Shown here: one piece after another, positions 6,949-15,344 of the stretch
Layout: each line of letters begins with the position of its first letter
Position numbering within the stretch: the first letter of the stretch is position 1
Origin: Planctomycetia bacterium
Lineage (GTDB): Bacteria > Planctomycetota > Planctomycetia > Pirellulales > JACPPG01
DNA length: 64,000 bases
Reading direction: 5' to 3'
Assembly (NCBI GenBank): GCA_016191115.1
Contig: JACPPG010000037.1
Coordinates: 1 to 64,000, forward strand
Notes under the pieces: model-generated
Databases searched by the model: none
Seen by the model: the letters and a program-made list of their open reading frames with translations, nothing else
What the model was told of the DNA's origin: nothing
Position numbers and translations under genes: made by a program

Positions 6949-8646
6949 TCAGCCGTAGTTCAACCGCGACGGCGCGCCGCGCTGGACCGGCACGTCCAAC
7001 AATCGTGGGCGATCGCCCGACAGGCTCTCGCGCAATTTCGATTCGAGTTCCCCTGGCTCGGTGACGCGCGTGGCCTCGACCCCCAACGATTGGGCGAGCG
7101 TGACAAAGTCGATCTCCGGCTCGATCAAGTCCATGCCGATGAACCGCCCACTGCGGGCCGCCGGCAGGCCGATCTGCTGCGCCCCCACCTTCAGAATCTG
7201 GTACTGCGCGTTGTTGCAGATCAGAAATGTCACGGGCAGGCGGTAACGCGCGGCGGTCCACAGCCCTTGAATGCCGTACATCGCCGCGCCTTCGCCCAAC
7301 AGGGCGAGCACGGGCCGGTCGGGCCAGGCAAGCTGCACGCCGATCGCGCAGCCAAGGCCCCACCCCAGCCCCCAGCCGCGGTGGCCGAAATAGCCGCTGG
7401 TGTTCTTTAGCGCGGCCAGCCGCTCGAGATAGGTGCCGGTGGTGGTAACCGCCTCTTCGATCACGGCCACGTCCGTCGGCAGCACCCGCGCCACGGTGGA
7501 CATGAGCGTCAGGGGCGCAAGGGGCCGCGCGTCGCGGACAGTCTCGATCTCGCGCCGCAGGGCCTCGCGCGCTTTTTCGTGCGCGGCGGCCACGGCCGCG
7601 CCGCGGGCCTTCGCACGTTCGACGTCCGTGGCCGACATGGTCGCGCGCAGCAAGTCGCCGAGCTCGGCCAGGCCGACCTTCAAGTCGCCCACCAGGCCCA
7701 CTTCCACCGGATAGTTCTTGCCCAACTGCCACGGGTCCTGGTCGATGTGCACGACGCGGACGTGTTCGGGGATCGCGCGGGCCGGTTCGAAGTACACATA
7801 TTGCCGCAACAGGTCCATACCCACGACAAAGATCACGTCGAAATCAGCGAGCCGCTGGCGGACTTCGGGGGACCAGATCGGCATGCCATGAGAATAGAGA
7901 GAATGGTCGACGGGAAAGCCGAGCCGGCCATGCGTGGTGCCCGACTCGGACATCACCGGCGCGCCGAGCTGTTCGGCAATATTCACGAGTTCGCCGACGG
8001 CGTCGGCCTCTTGCGTGCGGCTGCCGACCAGGATCGCCGGATTCTTGGCCCCGCCCAGCACGCGCGCCGCTTCGCGCAATGCCGCCAGCGGCGGACGCAC
8101 GTGCGGATCGAGCGGCTTCGCGGGCGTCAGGTCCAACTCGGCCATTTCGCTCTGCAAATCCATCGGCAGCGACAGAAAGACCGGTCCGGTCGGCGGCGTT
8201 AGCGCGGTCTGCGCCGCGCGGCGAATGGCCGACGGCAGGTCCTGGATGCGCTGCACTTCGGCCGCCCACTTCGTCCACGGCTGCGCGACGCGGACCATGT
8301 CGGACCACAGGATCGGCTCCTCGAACGCTAGCCGGCGATCCTGCTGGCCGGCCGTGACCAACAGCGGCGTCCCGGCGCGATAGGCGTTGTACAGCATGCC
8401 CATCCCGTTCCCCAGGCCGGGGCTGATGTGCAGGTTGATCACGCCCAGCGAGCGCGACGCCTGGGAGTAGCCGTCGGCCATGGCGACGACGGGCACTTCT
8501 TGCAGGCCCAGGATGTAGGCGATCCGCCGATCCTCGACCATCGCGTCCACGAGCGGCAATTCCGTCGTGCCCGGATTGCCAAACACGTGGCGCACGCCCA
8601 GATCGGCGAGCATTTGCAGTAGTGCTTGCGCTCCGCTAGTGCGCAT
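6949..8646 (-). CDS. Thiamine diphosphate-dependent enzyme, benzoylformate decarboxylase-like
   Basis: A 565-residue ThDP enzyme with the three usual domains. The N-terminal pyrimidine-binding domain has FGNPGTTELP with the ThDP-activating glutamate near residue 28-49, and INLHISPGLGNGMG with a histidine matching the active-site region of benzoylformate decarboxylase. A central domain follows. The C-terminal pyrophosphate-binding domain has GEGAAMYGIQGLWTAARYRLPV and CNNAQYQILK. The GDG of the usual motif is GEG here. LWTAA and NNxxYxxLK fit the MdlC branch better than acetolactate synthase. The substrate is probably an aromatic or branched 2-oxo acid. The frame is open up to 8949, but that extension runs through repeat E; ATG 8646 starts right at the conserved domain. 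Confidence 0.87.
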   Translation of the reverse strand: MRTSGAQALLQMLADLGVRHVFGNPGTTELPLVDAMVEDRRIAYILGLQEVPVVAMADGYSQASRSLGVINLHISPGLGNGMGMLYNAYRAGTPLLVTAGQQDRRLAFEEPILWSDMVRVAQPWTKWAAEVQRIQDLPSAIRRAAQTALTPPTGPVFLSLPMDLQSEMAELDLTPAKPLDPHVRPPLAALREAARVLGGAKNPAILVGSRTQEADAVGELVNIAEQLGAPVMSESGTTHGRLGFPVDHSLYSHGMPIWSPEVRQRLADFDVIFVVGMDLLRQYVYFEPARAIPEHVRVVHIDQDPWQLGKNYPVEVGLVGDLKVGLAELGDLLRATMSATDVERAKARGAAVAAAHEKAREALRREIETVRDARPLAPLTLMSTVARVLPTDVAVIEEAVTTTGTYLERLAALKNTSGYFGHRGWGLGWGLGCAIGVQLAWPDRPVLALLGEGAAMYGIQGLWTAARYRLPVTFLICNNAQYQILKVGAQQIGLPAARSGRFIGMDLIEPEIDFVTLAQSLGVEATRVTEPGELESKLRESLSGDRPRLLDVPVQRGAPSRLNYG

Positions 8647-8690
8647 AGTGAGGGAGAATCGTGTGAGGGGTTGCGCTTCAGATCGCCAGT

Positions 8691-8750
8691 CCCGTGGCAG
8701 GCTCAGTGTACGACAACCCTCACCCAAAGCAAATCGCCAGGCTCCCGGAC
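8691..8750. repeat. Direct repeat E, copy 1
   Basis: These 60 bp match 10572-10631 in the same orientation with two mismatches. Key phrase: GGCTCAGTGTACGACAACCC then TCACCCAAAGCAAATCGCCAGG. The reverse strand reads ALGEGCRTLSLP in an open frame, but no gene structure supports translation. Confidence 0.9.
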
Positions 8751-9055
8751 GCGGCCATTTGGCGGGCGCATCGGATCGCTTTTGGCTGCCGTACCCCGAG
8801 CAGCGGCAGGTCGCCCGCTGAGCTATTCGTGCCTTCGCCTGTGCACGGTCGGAAGCGGCGGTTCGGTTCTTCCACGCGACTGAGCGACGCCACACTACAC
8901 GGGCACCGTATAGTTCCCCAGGGAAATTGCGCCCGCATTGCGCCCGCATTGCACCGGTATTGTACCGGAGCGGTAATTGACATTCGGAGACAATTCGTTA
9001 AAAGGGCGGATACACCGACGTTGCACTAGGCACTCCTCATTCTGGAGTTCAGGCA
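8751..9055. other. Intergenic stretch with a short tandem repeat
   Basis: These 305 bases between the decarboxylase and a secreted protein contain no convincing gene. At about 8927-8967 an 11-bp unit of the form TTGCGCCCGCA is repeated about three and a half times with drift to TTGCACCGGTA. The lower GC content just before 9056 would suit a promoter, but I cannot assign boxes with confidence. Confidence 0.5.
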
Positions 9056-10213
9056 ATGACTCGGAAGTATTCTGTGGGGTTGGCGTGGTTCGCCATTGTT
9101 CTCCGGCGACCGCATCATGAAGATTCCCGCATTCGAGACGTTTGTGCGCGTTGCAGCGTAGCGCGTGCGATCTCAATCGCACTGCTCGCATGCTACGTGT
9201 CTGACTCCTTTGCTCTCGAGCGCCCCGCGGACACGACTGACAGCCGCGAGACGCAGCAAGCGTCGCAGGATGTGCCCGAAGCCATCCGAGCAATGTGGGA
9301 GAGCCAAAGGCACGAGGTGATTTCGGTTCGCCTTCGCTGCAAGTACCTCGCGACCAGTTCGCACCTCGCGCCGCTGACGCCGGATCAAGTGCGGGAGCTA
9401 CTCAAGGCCGCGTCGTCGTTCCCGCCGCCGGTGAGATTCGCTTGGCTAGCGCAACGGCTTGCCGCGCCGGAGATGCGCGATAACGGACCGCTTGGCGGGG
9501 ACGTGGCATTTACGATGGATGGTGACAAGAGAAGGGTGGACACGTTCCTCCGCGGCGAGTTCCACGATCGATTCATTTCCGATGGAACGAACGTGCTCGC
9601 GTCGGCCAATGGAAACAAGCAGGTTTCCGTTTATTCGGCGGGCGCGTCCAAGAGAGGGGCCCAGGGACTGGGAGATTTCCGCCGGATCCCACGCGTTCCC
9701 ACCGATGGCGTTCGCGTCGTAAATCAGGGCGAAACGCTCCTCCTGCAATTCAAGGCGCAGGAGTTGATCATCGACAAGGCGACCGGTCTCATGCTCTTGG
9801 AGGCAGGCCGGCGGGCCAACGGGTTCGAGTCGTTCTTGGTCCAGCGCGACCCCGTCGTATATCCCGGTGACGTTGTGTTCCCAACGTTCAGTCTTGGAGT
9901 CTTGTTCAAGAACGGGACGCTATTCCATGCGACGATGACCGCGATTGAGGACGCGGAGTTCAACCAACCCATTCCGGCTGAGACCTTCCGCTACGACGCG
10001 TCCGCAGGCACCGTGGTCGCGGATTTTCGCGGCGGGCGCGAACGGCCTGCGTTGCTCCGCGCGCCGTCTGACGTTGCCGACATGGCAGCGGCGATTCCAC
10101 AGGTTGCCGCCGCGGGGCGAAACTGGATGCTCATCGGTAGTTTGGTGATTTTTACAAGCCTCATTGTCTCCTTGGTTGTTGGACTGCTTTGGCGACGCGC
10201 CAAGGCAGCATAG
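9056..10213 (+). CDS. Unknown exported protein with C-terminal membrane helix
   Basis: This 385-residue protein matches no family I recognise. A hydrophobic stretch at about 36-54 (ISIALLACYVSDSFA) fits a signal peptide or anchor preceded by an unusually long N-terminus, so the true start may be later. The body alternates short beta-like stretches with charged loops, as in LolA-type or outer-surface sandwich domains. The C-terminus has one helix (about 353-376) followed by RRAKAA, a membrane anchor with an inside-positive end. A six-amino-acid Pro/Ala-rich cleavage region is absent, so it is not PEP-CTERM. Together with the next gene it lies between the two copies of repeat E. Confidence 0.72.
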   Translation: MTRKYSVGLAWFAIVLRRPHHEDSRIRDVCARCSVARAISIALLACYVSDSFALERPADTTDSRETQQASQDVPEAIRAMWESQRHEVISVRLRCKYLATSSHLAPLTPDQVRELLKAASSFPPPVRFAWLAQRLAAPEMRDNGPLGGDVAFTMDGDKRRVDTFLRGEFHDRFISDGTNVLASANGNKQVSVYSAGASKRGAQGLGDFRRIPRVPTDGVRVVNQGETLLLQFKAQELIIDKATGLMLLEAGRRANGFESFLVQRDPVVYPGDVVFPTFSLGVLFKNGTLFHATMTAIEDAEFNQPIPAETFRYDASAGTVVADFRGGRERPALLRAPSDVADMAAAIPQVAAAGRNWMLIGSLVIFTSLIVSLVVGLLWRRAKAA

Positions 10214-10260
10214 TCCAACCCACCGCACGTCGCGGCACTTCTGCCGCAGGAAGGATTCCC

Positions 10261-10569
10261 ATGAAGATCCGTTTTGCGAGACGGAAGTGGGCACGTGTTC
10301 CAGTTTTGATCGCGTGCGTCGCCTGGGTGACGCTCTCCCTCGTTTGGCCGATCCTTACGAGCCAAGCCGCGAACGGCAAGTGTTGCAGCCTGCCGTACGT
10401 CGACCCGCCAACCACGGCTCAGGTGTGCGGCTGCGACTTGGTGTGCCAAACGGGCCTCATGAGCGACTGCTACATGCTCGGCGCGGTGGATGAGATCGCG
10501 ATGCCGGGCGGGTGTATGTCCTCGCGCGGGACGATCGGACTCGCGGTCCGCGCACTTATCAGCGAATAG
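10261..10569 (+). CDS. Small Cys-rich secreted protein
   Basis: A 102-residue protein with a basic start and a hydrophobic signal (about residues 14-35) ending near SQAANG. Seven cysteines follow (CC, CGC, C, C, C), suggesting a disulfide-stabilised exported peptide. The ATG at 10261 is preceded at good distance by AGGAAGG (about 10248). It begins 47 bases after the previous gene on the same strand and is probably co-transcribed with it. No homologous family recognised. Confidence 0.68.
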   Translation: MKIRFARRKWARVPVLIACVAWVTLSLVWPILTSQAANGKCCSLPYVDPPTTAQVCGCDLVCQTGLMSDCYMLGAVDEIAMPGGCMSSRGTIGLAVRALISE

Positions 10570-10571
10570 TG

Positions 10572-10631
10572 CCCATGGCAGGCTCAGTGTACGACAACCC
10601 TCACCCAAAGCAAATCGCCAGGCTGCCGGAC
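10572..10631. repeat. Direct repeat E, copy 2
   Basis: Same orientation as copy 1 at 8691-8750, 58 of 60 bases identical. It starts three bases after the stop codon of the small Cys-rich gene. The two copies enclose about 1.8 kb with two same-strand genes. Confidence 0.9.
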
Positions 10632-10687
10632 AGTGAGTCCGTGCCTGGCGATGGGTCGATGGCTCTTTTTTTTTGCGGCCGCGCAGA

Positions 10688-11401
10688 CTATCTGCGCGAC
10701 GTCGATCGCACCGGCGTGGTGGCCGACACCTGTTCGGCCGCCGGCTCGTCGGCCAGGGTCGGCTCGTTGCGCCGCGAAGTAGCGTATGCACTGGCCGGCA
10801 CCGTCACGCGATCGGTCACGCCGAGGACCTCGACCGCGCCTTCATACTCCTGGCGATGGCCGCGGCCGGCCGTCTGCGGCGCGGGCCGGCTGCTCGTTGG
10901 CCGCGGACTGCTCCGGCGGACCACCTGCGGCGCTGCGTACTGCGGCGGCGCACTGCGGCGAGCCATTTGCGGCGCGACGCGCGGCGGCGCCGAGGCGCGA
11001 ACGACTTGCGACGTCGCCGGTCGCGAAGGACCGCGACGCACGATCATTTCAGGCGATCGCATCTGCCGGCTGGCACGCGCCACCTGCTGCCCGTAAGGAC
11101 CGCGATGGCCGTAAACTTCGGCCGGAACGCCGTTTCCTCCCGGCGAAGGCGGTCCGACCCAGTTGCCGCATTGGTCGCAGGTCGAGCAGTGCGGGTTGCC
11201 GGTGCACATGTCGCCCCAATACATGGGCCCGCAGCCGGCGCCTAAGCTACAGCAGCCATCTCCACAGCCGCCGCACCCGCCACACCCGCCGCAATCGTCG
11301 AAGGCGCCGCACCCCCAGCCACAGCAGCGCCAGAAGTGACAGCAGCCAGAATTGCCAATCATCAGGCACGCCAGGCCAAGGCCCAGCAGCAAGCGTTTCA
11401 T
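10688..11401 (-). CDS. Cys/Gly-rich surface lipoprotein with basic Ser/Pro-rich tail
   Basis: A 237-residue predicted lipoprotein. The signal (residues 1-19) ends in GNSGC, so Cys20 is the likely lipid anchor. Residues 20-80 are extremely rich in cysteine and glycine, with CGG triplets in tandem (CGGCGGCGGCGDGCC) and aromatic residues between. The rest (about 95-237) is a low-complexity, Arg/Ser/Pro/Ala-rich tail. This architecture is common in planctomycetes, where Cys-rich proteins are linked to the cell wall or surface layer. A GGGGGGAT stretch precedes the ATG. The preceding 240 bases are unusually AT-rich for the window and may hold its promoter. Confidence 0.75.
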   Translation of the reverse strand: MKRLLLGLGLACLMIGNSGCCHFWRCCGWGCGAFDDCGGCGGCGGCGDGCCSLGAGCGPMYWGDMCTGNPHCSTCDQCGNWVGPPSPGGNGVPAEVYGHRGPYGQQVARASRQMRSPEMIVRRGPSRPATSQVVRASAPPRVAPQMARRSAPPQYAAPQVVRRSSPRPTSSRPAPQTAGRGHRQEYEGAVEVLGVTDRVTVPASAYATSRRNEPTLADEPAAEQVSATTPVRSTSRR

Positions 11402-11667
11402 CGCACATCCCCCCGGAAATGCTTGAATAGATAGACAGGTCGCCGTTTTGAGGTATCGGCGGAATATTCGGCAGAATCGAGAGAATCGGCACTTTCCAGC
11501 GAAGCTGGCAGCAGGCCGCGGGCAGGGCTTTGCCTAATGAGCCCGCATAATCCCAAACCCAAACTGACTTTTTGGGCAACTTGATGAACAGTAAGCAACA
11601 GTACGCTCGGGCGCTAAAACTCGCGCATAAAGCCCGAGGGAAAATAGGGGACGTTGCTCTAAAATTT

Positions 11668-11907
11668 TCGTGATACGGCCGGTGAATCTTCAACAGCTGC
11701 AACCGCCGATCGATCGCCTCGGCCAACCGCCGCACCAAACAGCACGATCGCGCCCAGACCGCCATAGGTCATGCCGCGTGTCCGCTCGGCCATCTCGTAG
11801 TGGATATTACCGGTCGCGAACACCGGCCGCGAGCAATCGGCCACCTTCGACTTGTCCAGCCGCCGCTCGATTCGCCTCTTGGCGGCGCGCAGTCTGACGA
11901 CTAGCAC
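11668..11907 (-). pseudogene. Frameshifted fragment of an IS1380-like transposase
   Basis: Reading leftward, the frame from 11907 gives KRRIERRLDK, then NIHYEMAERTRGMTYGGLGAI. The sense then continues one frame over (ATG 11765 frame) with RRLAEAIDRRLQLLKIHRPYHE. Joined, this is the N-terminal region of IS1380-type transposases (HYE-AER, GGLGA, IDRRLHLLK, PYHE). The match stops after PYHE near 11668, so both a frameshift near 11750 and a 3' truncation are present. The rest of the DDE domain is missing. Between 11402 and 11667 only an AT-richer leader of the Cys-rich gene is seen. Confidence 0.72.
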
Positions 11908-11949
11908 GCTGCGAGAGGCGACTTCTTGGAAAGGAGTTGTCCAGCGACT

Positions 11950-12582
11950 ATGCTAAGGACCCGCCCCGAGACAACTTACCAAGCCCAGCAGGAACAGACG
12001 GCGATGGCCGACGCAGTTGAAGTTGATGCGAATTCACCGCAGCGATCGGGGTTGTTAGGGATCGATCGCTATATCGAAAGCTATCGCAACTATTTGTTGC
12101 TGCTGGCAAACATGAAGATCGCTCCCGCGATGCGATGCAAGATTGGAGCGTCAGATCTCGTGCAAGAGACCATGCTGGCCGCGCATCGCGATCGCGAGCG
12201 ATTTCGTGGCGGCACGGAGGCTGAGTTGCGTCAATGGCTGGTCCGGGTATTGACTTGCAATCTGCTCGATGCGGAAAAGGCCTTGCGAAGGCGCTGTCGC
12301 GATGTTGGCCGTGAAACGTCCGTGTTCGAGGAACCGGCCGGAGCGCTGGTCGATCCGAGCTTGACGCCAGGCCGTAAAGCGGTGCGCGCCGAGGAACATG
12401 CGGCGCTTTTGACTGCGATTGAGCGGATGCCCGAGCACTATGGCCAGGTGTTGGTGCTGCGGAGCATCGAACAGCTTTCGTTTTCCGAGGTATCCCTCCG
12501 AACCGGCAAATCGGTCGAGGCAGTGCGGCATATCTGGTTTCGCGCTGTAAAACAGTTGGGACGCGAGCTCGCCACCCGATGA
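11950..12582 (+). CDS. ECF-type RNA polymerase sigma factor, kinase-linked planctomycete group
   Basis: A 210-residue sigma factor. Region 2 contains IGASDLVQETMLAAHRDRERFRG (about residues 65-88) and RQWLVRVLTCNLLDAEKALRRR. Region 4 (about 150-205) contains MPEHYGQVLVLRSIEQLSFSEVSLRTGKSVEAVRHIWFRAVKQL, the promoter -35 reading helix-turn-helix. Its last codons overlap the kinase gene (ATGA at 12579-12582), the standard arrangement of planctomycete sigma/kinase pairs. The frame also has a TTG at 11926 and an ATG at 12004; an AAGGAG at 11931-11936 lies 13 bases before the ATG used. Because its kinase is broken, this sigma factor may now lack its regulator. Confidence 0.87.
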   Translation: MLRTRPETTYQAQQEQTAMADAVEVDANSPQRSGLLGIDRYIESYRNYLLLLANMKIAPAMRCKIGASDLVQETMLAAHRDRERFRGGTEAELRQWLVRVLTCNLLDAEKALRRRCRDVGRETSVFEEPAGALVDPSLTPGRKAVRAEEHAALLTAIERMPEHYGQVLVLRSIEQLSFSEVSLRTGKSVEAVRHIWFRAVKQLGRELATR

Positions 12583-13036
12583 TCAGTCCAGTTCCAAGAG
12601 TTCCAGCCGCCGCCGAGTTGCTTGGGCTCTACGCCCAGCTAGCGGCGGCCGATCCACTGCCTCTTGACGCGCCGAGCGAGGGGGACAATCCGCTCCGTGA
12701 AGTTGCGCAGGTTCGCCGCGCGCTGGAACTGCTGGAAGATTTTCGCCGTGCAGTCCACGGCGAACCTGAGCCGGTAGTGGATGGACTCTTGGTGGATTCA
12801 TCCGAGGCGCGACGGATCGGACCGTTCGAGATTTACCACGAAGTCGGTCGCGGCGGTTGGGGAATAGTATTTCGAGCCAAGGATCGGCGATTCGATCGCG
12901 AAGTGGCGCTCAAGTTGCCACTACTTGAGTACGCAGGGCATCCTCAGTTCGGACGTAGATTTGTCCGGGAAGCGAAGTTGCTCGAGTCGCTCGATCACCC
13001 GAACCTCGTCAAAGTGTTTGAGGCGGGGGGCGTTCC
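12579..13036 (+). pseudogene. Serine/threonine protein kinase, truncated in the N-lobe
   Basis: The gene starts in the overlap with the sigma factor and encodes a planctomycete-type N-terminal region, then the kinase N-lobe: GPFEIYHEVGRGGWGIVFRA (glycine loop), VALKLP (ATP lysine), REAKLLESLDHPNLVKVFEAGG. The similarity ends at about 13030, before the HRD and DFG motifs, and the frame runs on into transposase-like sequence to a stop at 13358. The catalytic half is therefore absent and the product cannot be an active kinase. Compare the intact sigma/kinase pair at 31041-34998. Confidence 0.85.
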
Positions 13037-13358
13037 TACCTGGGACTCAAACGTCATCAAGCAATCACCGCCGCGAGCCACCTGTTCCTGTCGGAGGTGC
13101 GGCAACAACTGCGGGGGGAAAAAACCGGAGTTGACCGTCTGCCAAGTGCGGACCGCGGCGGCAGCCCTGGTGCGCTCGTGGGGACTCGGTCCCAGCGCCG
13201 CCCGCCTGATACTCAACGCCGCAGCCGCGGAAGTCAAATACACGCAGAAACGCAACGCGTTGGCACGCCGCTGCCACACCCGCACAACACGCAAGAAACT
13301 CGCCGCTCTCGGCATTCGCCTGACCGGCCTACCCCGCTGCGGATGGAGCAAAACTTAG
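13037..13358 (+). mobile_element. 3' remnant of an IS element, C-terminus of a DDE transposase
   Basis: From 13037 one frame reads YLGLKRHQAITAASHLFLSE then VRQQLRGE. The adjacent frame continues KPELTVCQVRTAAAALVRSW and ends ARRCHTRTTRKKLAALGIRL, LPRCGWSKT. Joined, this looks like the C-terminus of an IS701-like DDE transposase. The frame change falls in a GGGGGGAAAAAA run (about 13117-13128) and needs one base to be skipped. The 5' part of the element is missing. The right end should lie shortly after the stop at 13358. The insertion, or a later deletion, joins two unrelated gene fragments. Confidence 0.65.
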
Positions 13359-13362
13359 CGCT

Positions 13363-13668
13363 GTAGTGATAACTCCCGGCCAGGGCGGCGCCGAAGTCGT
13401 TGCCCAAAATGGGATCCTGCTTGTTGATGGCCAATTTCCAGGGATGGATAGCGTCGATCGTCGGGACGAAGAAAAAATTGATATCCCAATCGTCGTTGAA
13501 GTCGACCGGGCCTTCGAAGACTTGGCCGGTGACCAGATTGAGGGACGTTCCGTTGCCGTTCTGGGTGATCGGAATGTTGACCTTTCCGCTGTAGATCACC
13601 TCCGCGCGGGCCGTCGAACTGAACAGAACGAAACAAGCGATGGTCGCAAAAGCACTTGTGAAACGCAT
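13363..13668 (-). pseudogene. N-terminal part of a secreted protein, cut off at the IS remnant
   Basis: Reading leftward from ATG 13668, this fragment has a clear signal peptide (MRFTSAFATIACFVLFSSTARA) and about 80 mature residues (VIYSGKVNIPITQNGNGTSL and onward to GSYHYSAKF) resembling beta-rich PEP-CTERM or autosecreted proteins. At about 13363 the frame enters the transposase remnant and continues as meaningless Cys/Arg-rich sequence. The native C-terminus, perhaps with a PEP-CTERM signal, is lost. Confidence 0.7.
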
Positions 13669-13765
13669 TAGCCTTCTCTCCGTCGATGATGTTGAATATG
13701 ACCACGAAACGACGGGCTATATTGCGCGGACCATCCCACAATTCTCTGTCCCGCGAGCCCGCGCC

Positions 13766-14182
13766 ATGGAGCCCCAGTCCACGATGACAGCCGCATTGCC
13801 CATCCGCGCCTTGAACCACGTTGGTCGCTTGACCAAGCACTTGGACGAGAGCCGCGCCTTCTACCGCGACGTGCTGGGCTTCCGCGAGATCAAGCGCCCG
13901 AACTTCGATTTCCCCGGCGCGTGGTTGTTCAACTACGGCCTGCAGATCCACCTGATCGTGAACGACGCGATCGCGGACGCGTCCGGGCCGATCCAGACGC
14001 GCGACGGCCACCTGGCATTCGAGGTCGAGGACCTGGCCGTGGTCGAGCAGCGTCTGGCGGAGCACGGCGTCGAGTACCGGAAAAACGAGGTGCCCGGCCG
14101 CGGCCTGCAAATCTTCTTCCGCGATCCGGACGGCCACCACATCGAGGTGGGCAAGTACTTGCCGGTGGAAGAAACGGCGTGA
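13766..14182 (+). CDS. VOC-family (glyoxalase/bleomycin resistance-like) protein
   Basis: This 138-residue protein has a single vicinal-oxygen-chelate domain: LNHVGRLTKHLDESRAFYRDVLGFREIKRP at the start with the first metal-site histidine, a central IHLIVND strand, DGHLAFEVEDLAVVEQRLAEHGVEY, and FRDPDGHHIEVGKY with the metal-binding glutamate at the end. Such proteins act as metal-dependent lyases, isomerases or dioxygenases, or bind small toxic molecules; the substrate cannot be told. Starts at 13766 and 13784 (ATG) are both possible. It is divergent from the truncated secreted gene. Confidence 0.85.
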   Translation: MEPQSTMTAALPIRALNHVGRLTKHLDESRAFYRDVLGFREIKRPNFDFPGAWLFNYGLQIHLIVNDAIADASGPIQTRDGHLAFEVEDLAVVEQRLAEHGVEYRKNEVPGRGLQIFFRDPDGHHIEVGKYLPVEETA

Positions 14183-14283
14183 CGGGCGACGCCGCCCCCC
14201 CTTTCCTCCCCAAAACATTGCACGACAGCCGCCAATAGCGCCCTTCGCCCTCGGCAAAATCACCGTCCAACCAGGCTGCGCGG

Positions 14284-14409
14284 CAGGAGAACTGCAAAGT
14301 CCTGGGAGAGGGGGGGTCAGGCACATTTTTCCGCCGAAGGTCCGTCGGAAGGATTGAAGACCGCGTGTGCCGAAAAATGAGCCAGCCCCCGAACTTTGCA
14401 GTTCTCCTG
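14284..14409. repeat. Palindromic element A, copy 2
   Basis: This 126-bp copy has the same 16-bp perfect terminal inverted repeats as copy 1 at 714-836, in the opposite orientation. The interior differs by a few substitutions and three extra bases. It lies 14 bases from the end of the PEP-CTERM gene and about 100 bases after the VOC gene, between two convergent genes. Confidence 0.85.
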
Positions 14410-14422
14410 GGCTGCGTGGCGC

Positions 14423-15235
14423 CTACGTGGACGGCCCTCGGCGCAGCGCGCGATAGCCGAAGATCAGCGCGCCGGCGGCGATCAGGCAGGACGTGAACGT
14501 CGCCGGTTCGGGTATCGCCGTGATGCGAACGTTGTCGATGTACGTGCCGTTTCCGGAAACTTCAGCCAGATAGTTGACGCCGTCGATGTAGCCGGGGGTG
14601 CCGCGGAAGTTGAGCGGATCGGGGGCACTGTATTCGACGTCGTTGACGAAGAATCGCCACGTCTGCGTCGGCACGTCCGAGATCGTGGTGAATTTGTACC
14701 AAACGTCGGGCGACCAGGTGAACGGCGCGACCTCGTTCGTCGTACCGTCGAGCACCAGGATCGAGCCGTCGGGAAAAGCGGCGAATTGCGCGCCGCCCGA
14801 TGTGCCGAAATTGAACACGCTTCCAAAGGCATCGCCGTACTGGTAGATGACCGTCCGCGAGTTCGCGGTGAACCGCAGGTACTGCTCGACGACGAACTCG
14901 CCCGCTTGGGGATTGGCGAACCGCCGGTACGTGTTGGTGGTGCGTTGCGCGTAGAGGGCACCGTCGCCTTCCAGCGCGACGGCGCTCTGCACGTTGCTGT
15001 TCGTGGTCGGCCCGGATATGACGGTCCATGTGCCGAGCCAGCCCGTCTCGCCGCCGCCTTGTCCGGCGATCGTGGCATTCAACTTATAGGGCGAGTCGGG
15101 CGGTGGGTTGCTGTTGATGCCCGAGGCGTCATTGAATCCCGTCTGGGCGACGAGCTGCGCCGTCGACGTGCTCGCGGCAGCGCCCAGTAGCGCGAACGTG
15201 GCAGCCGTAGTGGCAACAAGGCGTGCGACTCTCAT
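14423..15235 (-). CDS. PEP-CTERM sorted exported protein
   Basis: This gene encodes a 270-residue secreted protein. Its signal peptide (about 1-26, ending STSTAQ) precedes a beta-sandwich body (about 27-240) of the laminin-G or concanavalin-like kind, with stretches such as VWYKFTTISDVPTQTWRFFV. The C-terminus is a PEP-CTERM signal: IPEPATFTSCLIAAGALIFG, then YRALRRG. An exosortase would cleave near PEP and attach the protein to the surface. The start is set by AAAGGAG (15244-15250 on the minus strand) placed 8 bases before ATG 15235. The body may bind carbohydrate, but this is inference. Confidence 0.87.
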   Translation of the reverse strand: MRVARLVATTAATFALLGAAASTSTAQLVAQTGFNDASGINSNPPPDSPYKLNATIAGQGGGETGWLGTWTVISGPTTNSNVQSAVALEGDGALYAQRTTNTYRRFANPQAGEFVVEQYLRFTANSRTVIYQYGDAFGSVFNFGTSGGAQFAAFPDGSILVLDGTTNEVAPFTWSPDVWYKFTTISDVPTQTWRFFVNDVEYSAPDPLNFRGTPGYIDGVNYLAEVSGNGTYIDNVRITAIPEPATFTSCLIAAGALIFGYRALRRGPST

Positions 15236-15344
15236 TAGCGTTCTCCTTTGGCAAATTGTGGGCGATGCCTCGCGGCATAGGACCGCATCTGGCACCGGTG
15301 GCCGTGCTGATCCTAACACGGTCAAGCCCGCGGCCAGACATCCA

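Noticed and set aside
8647..8949. N-terminal extension of the decarboxylase frame to 8949
   Set aside because: It runs through direct repeat E and carries no domain sequence; the conserved ThDP domain begins at ATG 8646.
8927..8967. Possible CRISPR-like or tandem array
   Set aside because: Only about three and a half drifting 11-bp units without spacers; no CRISPR array or cas gene is visible anywhere in the window.
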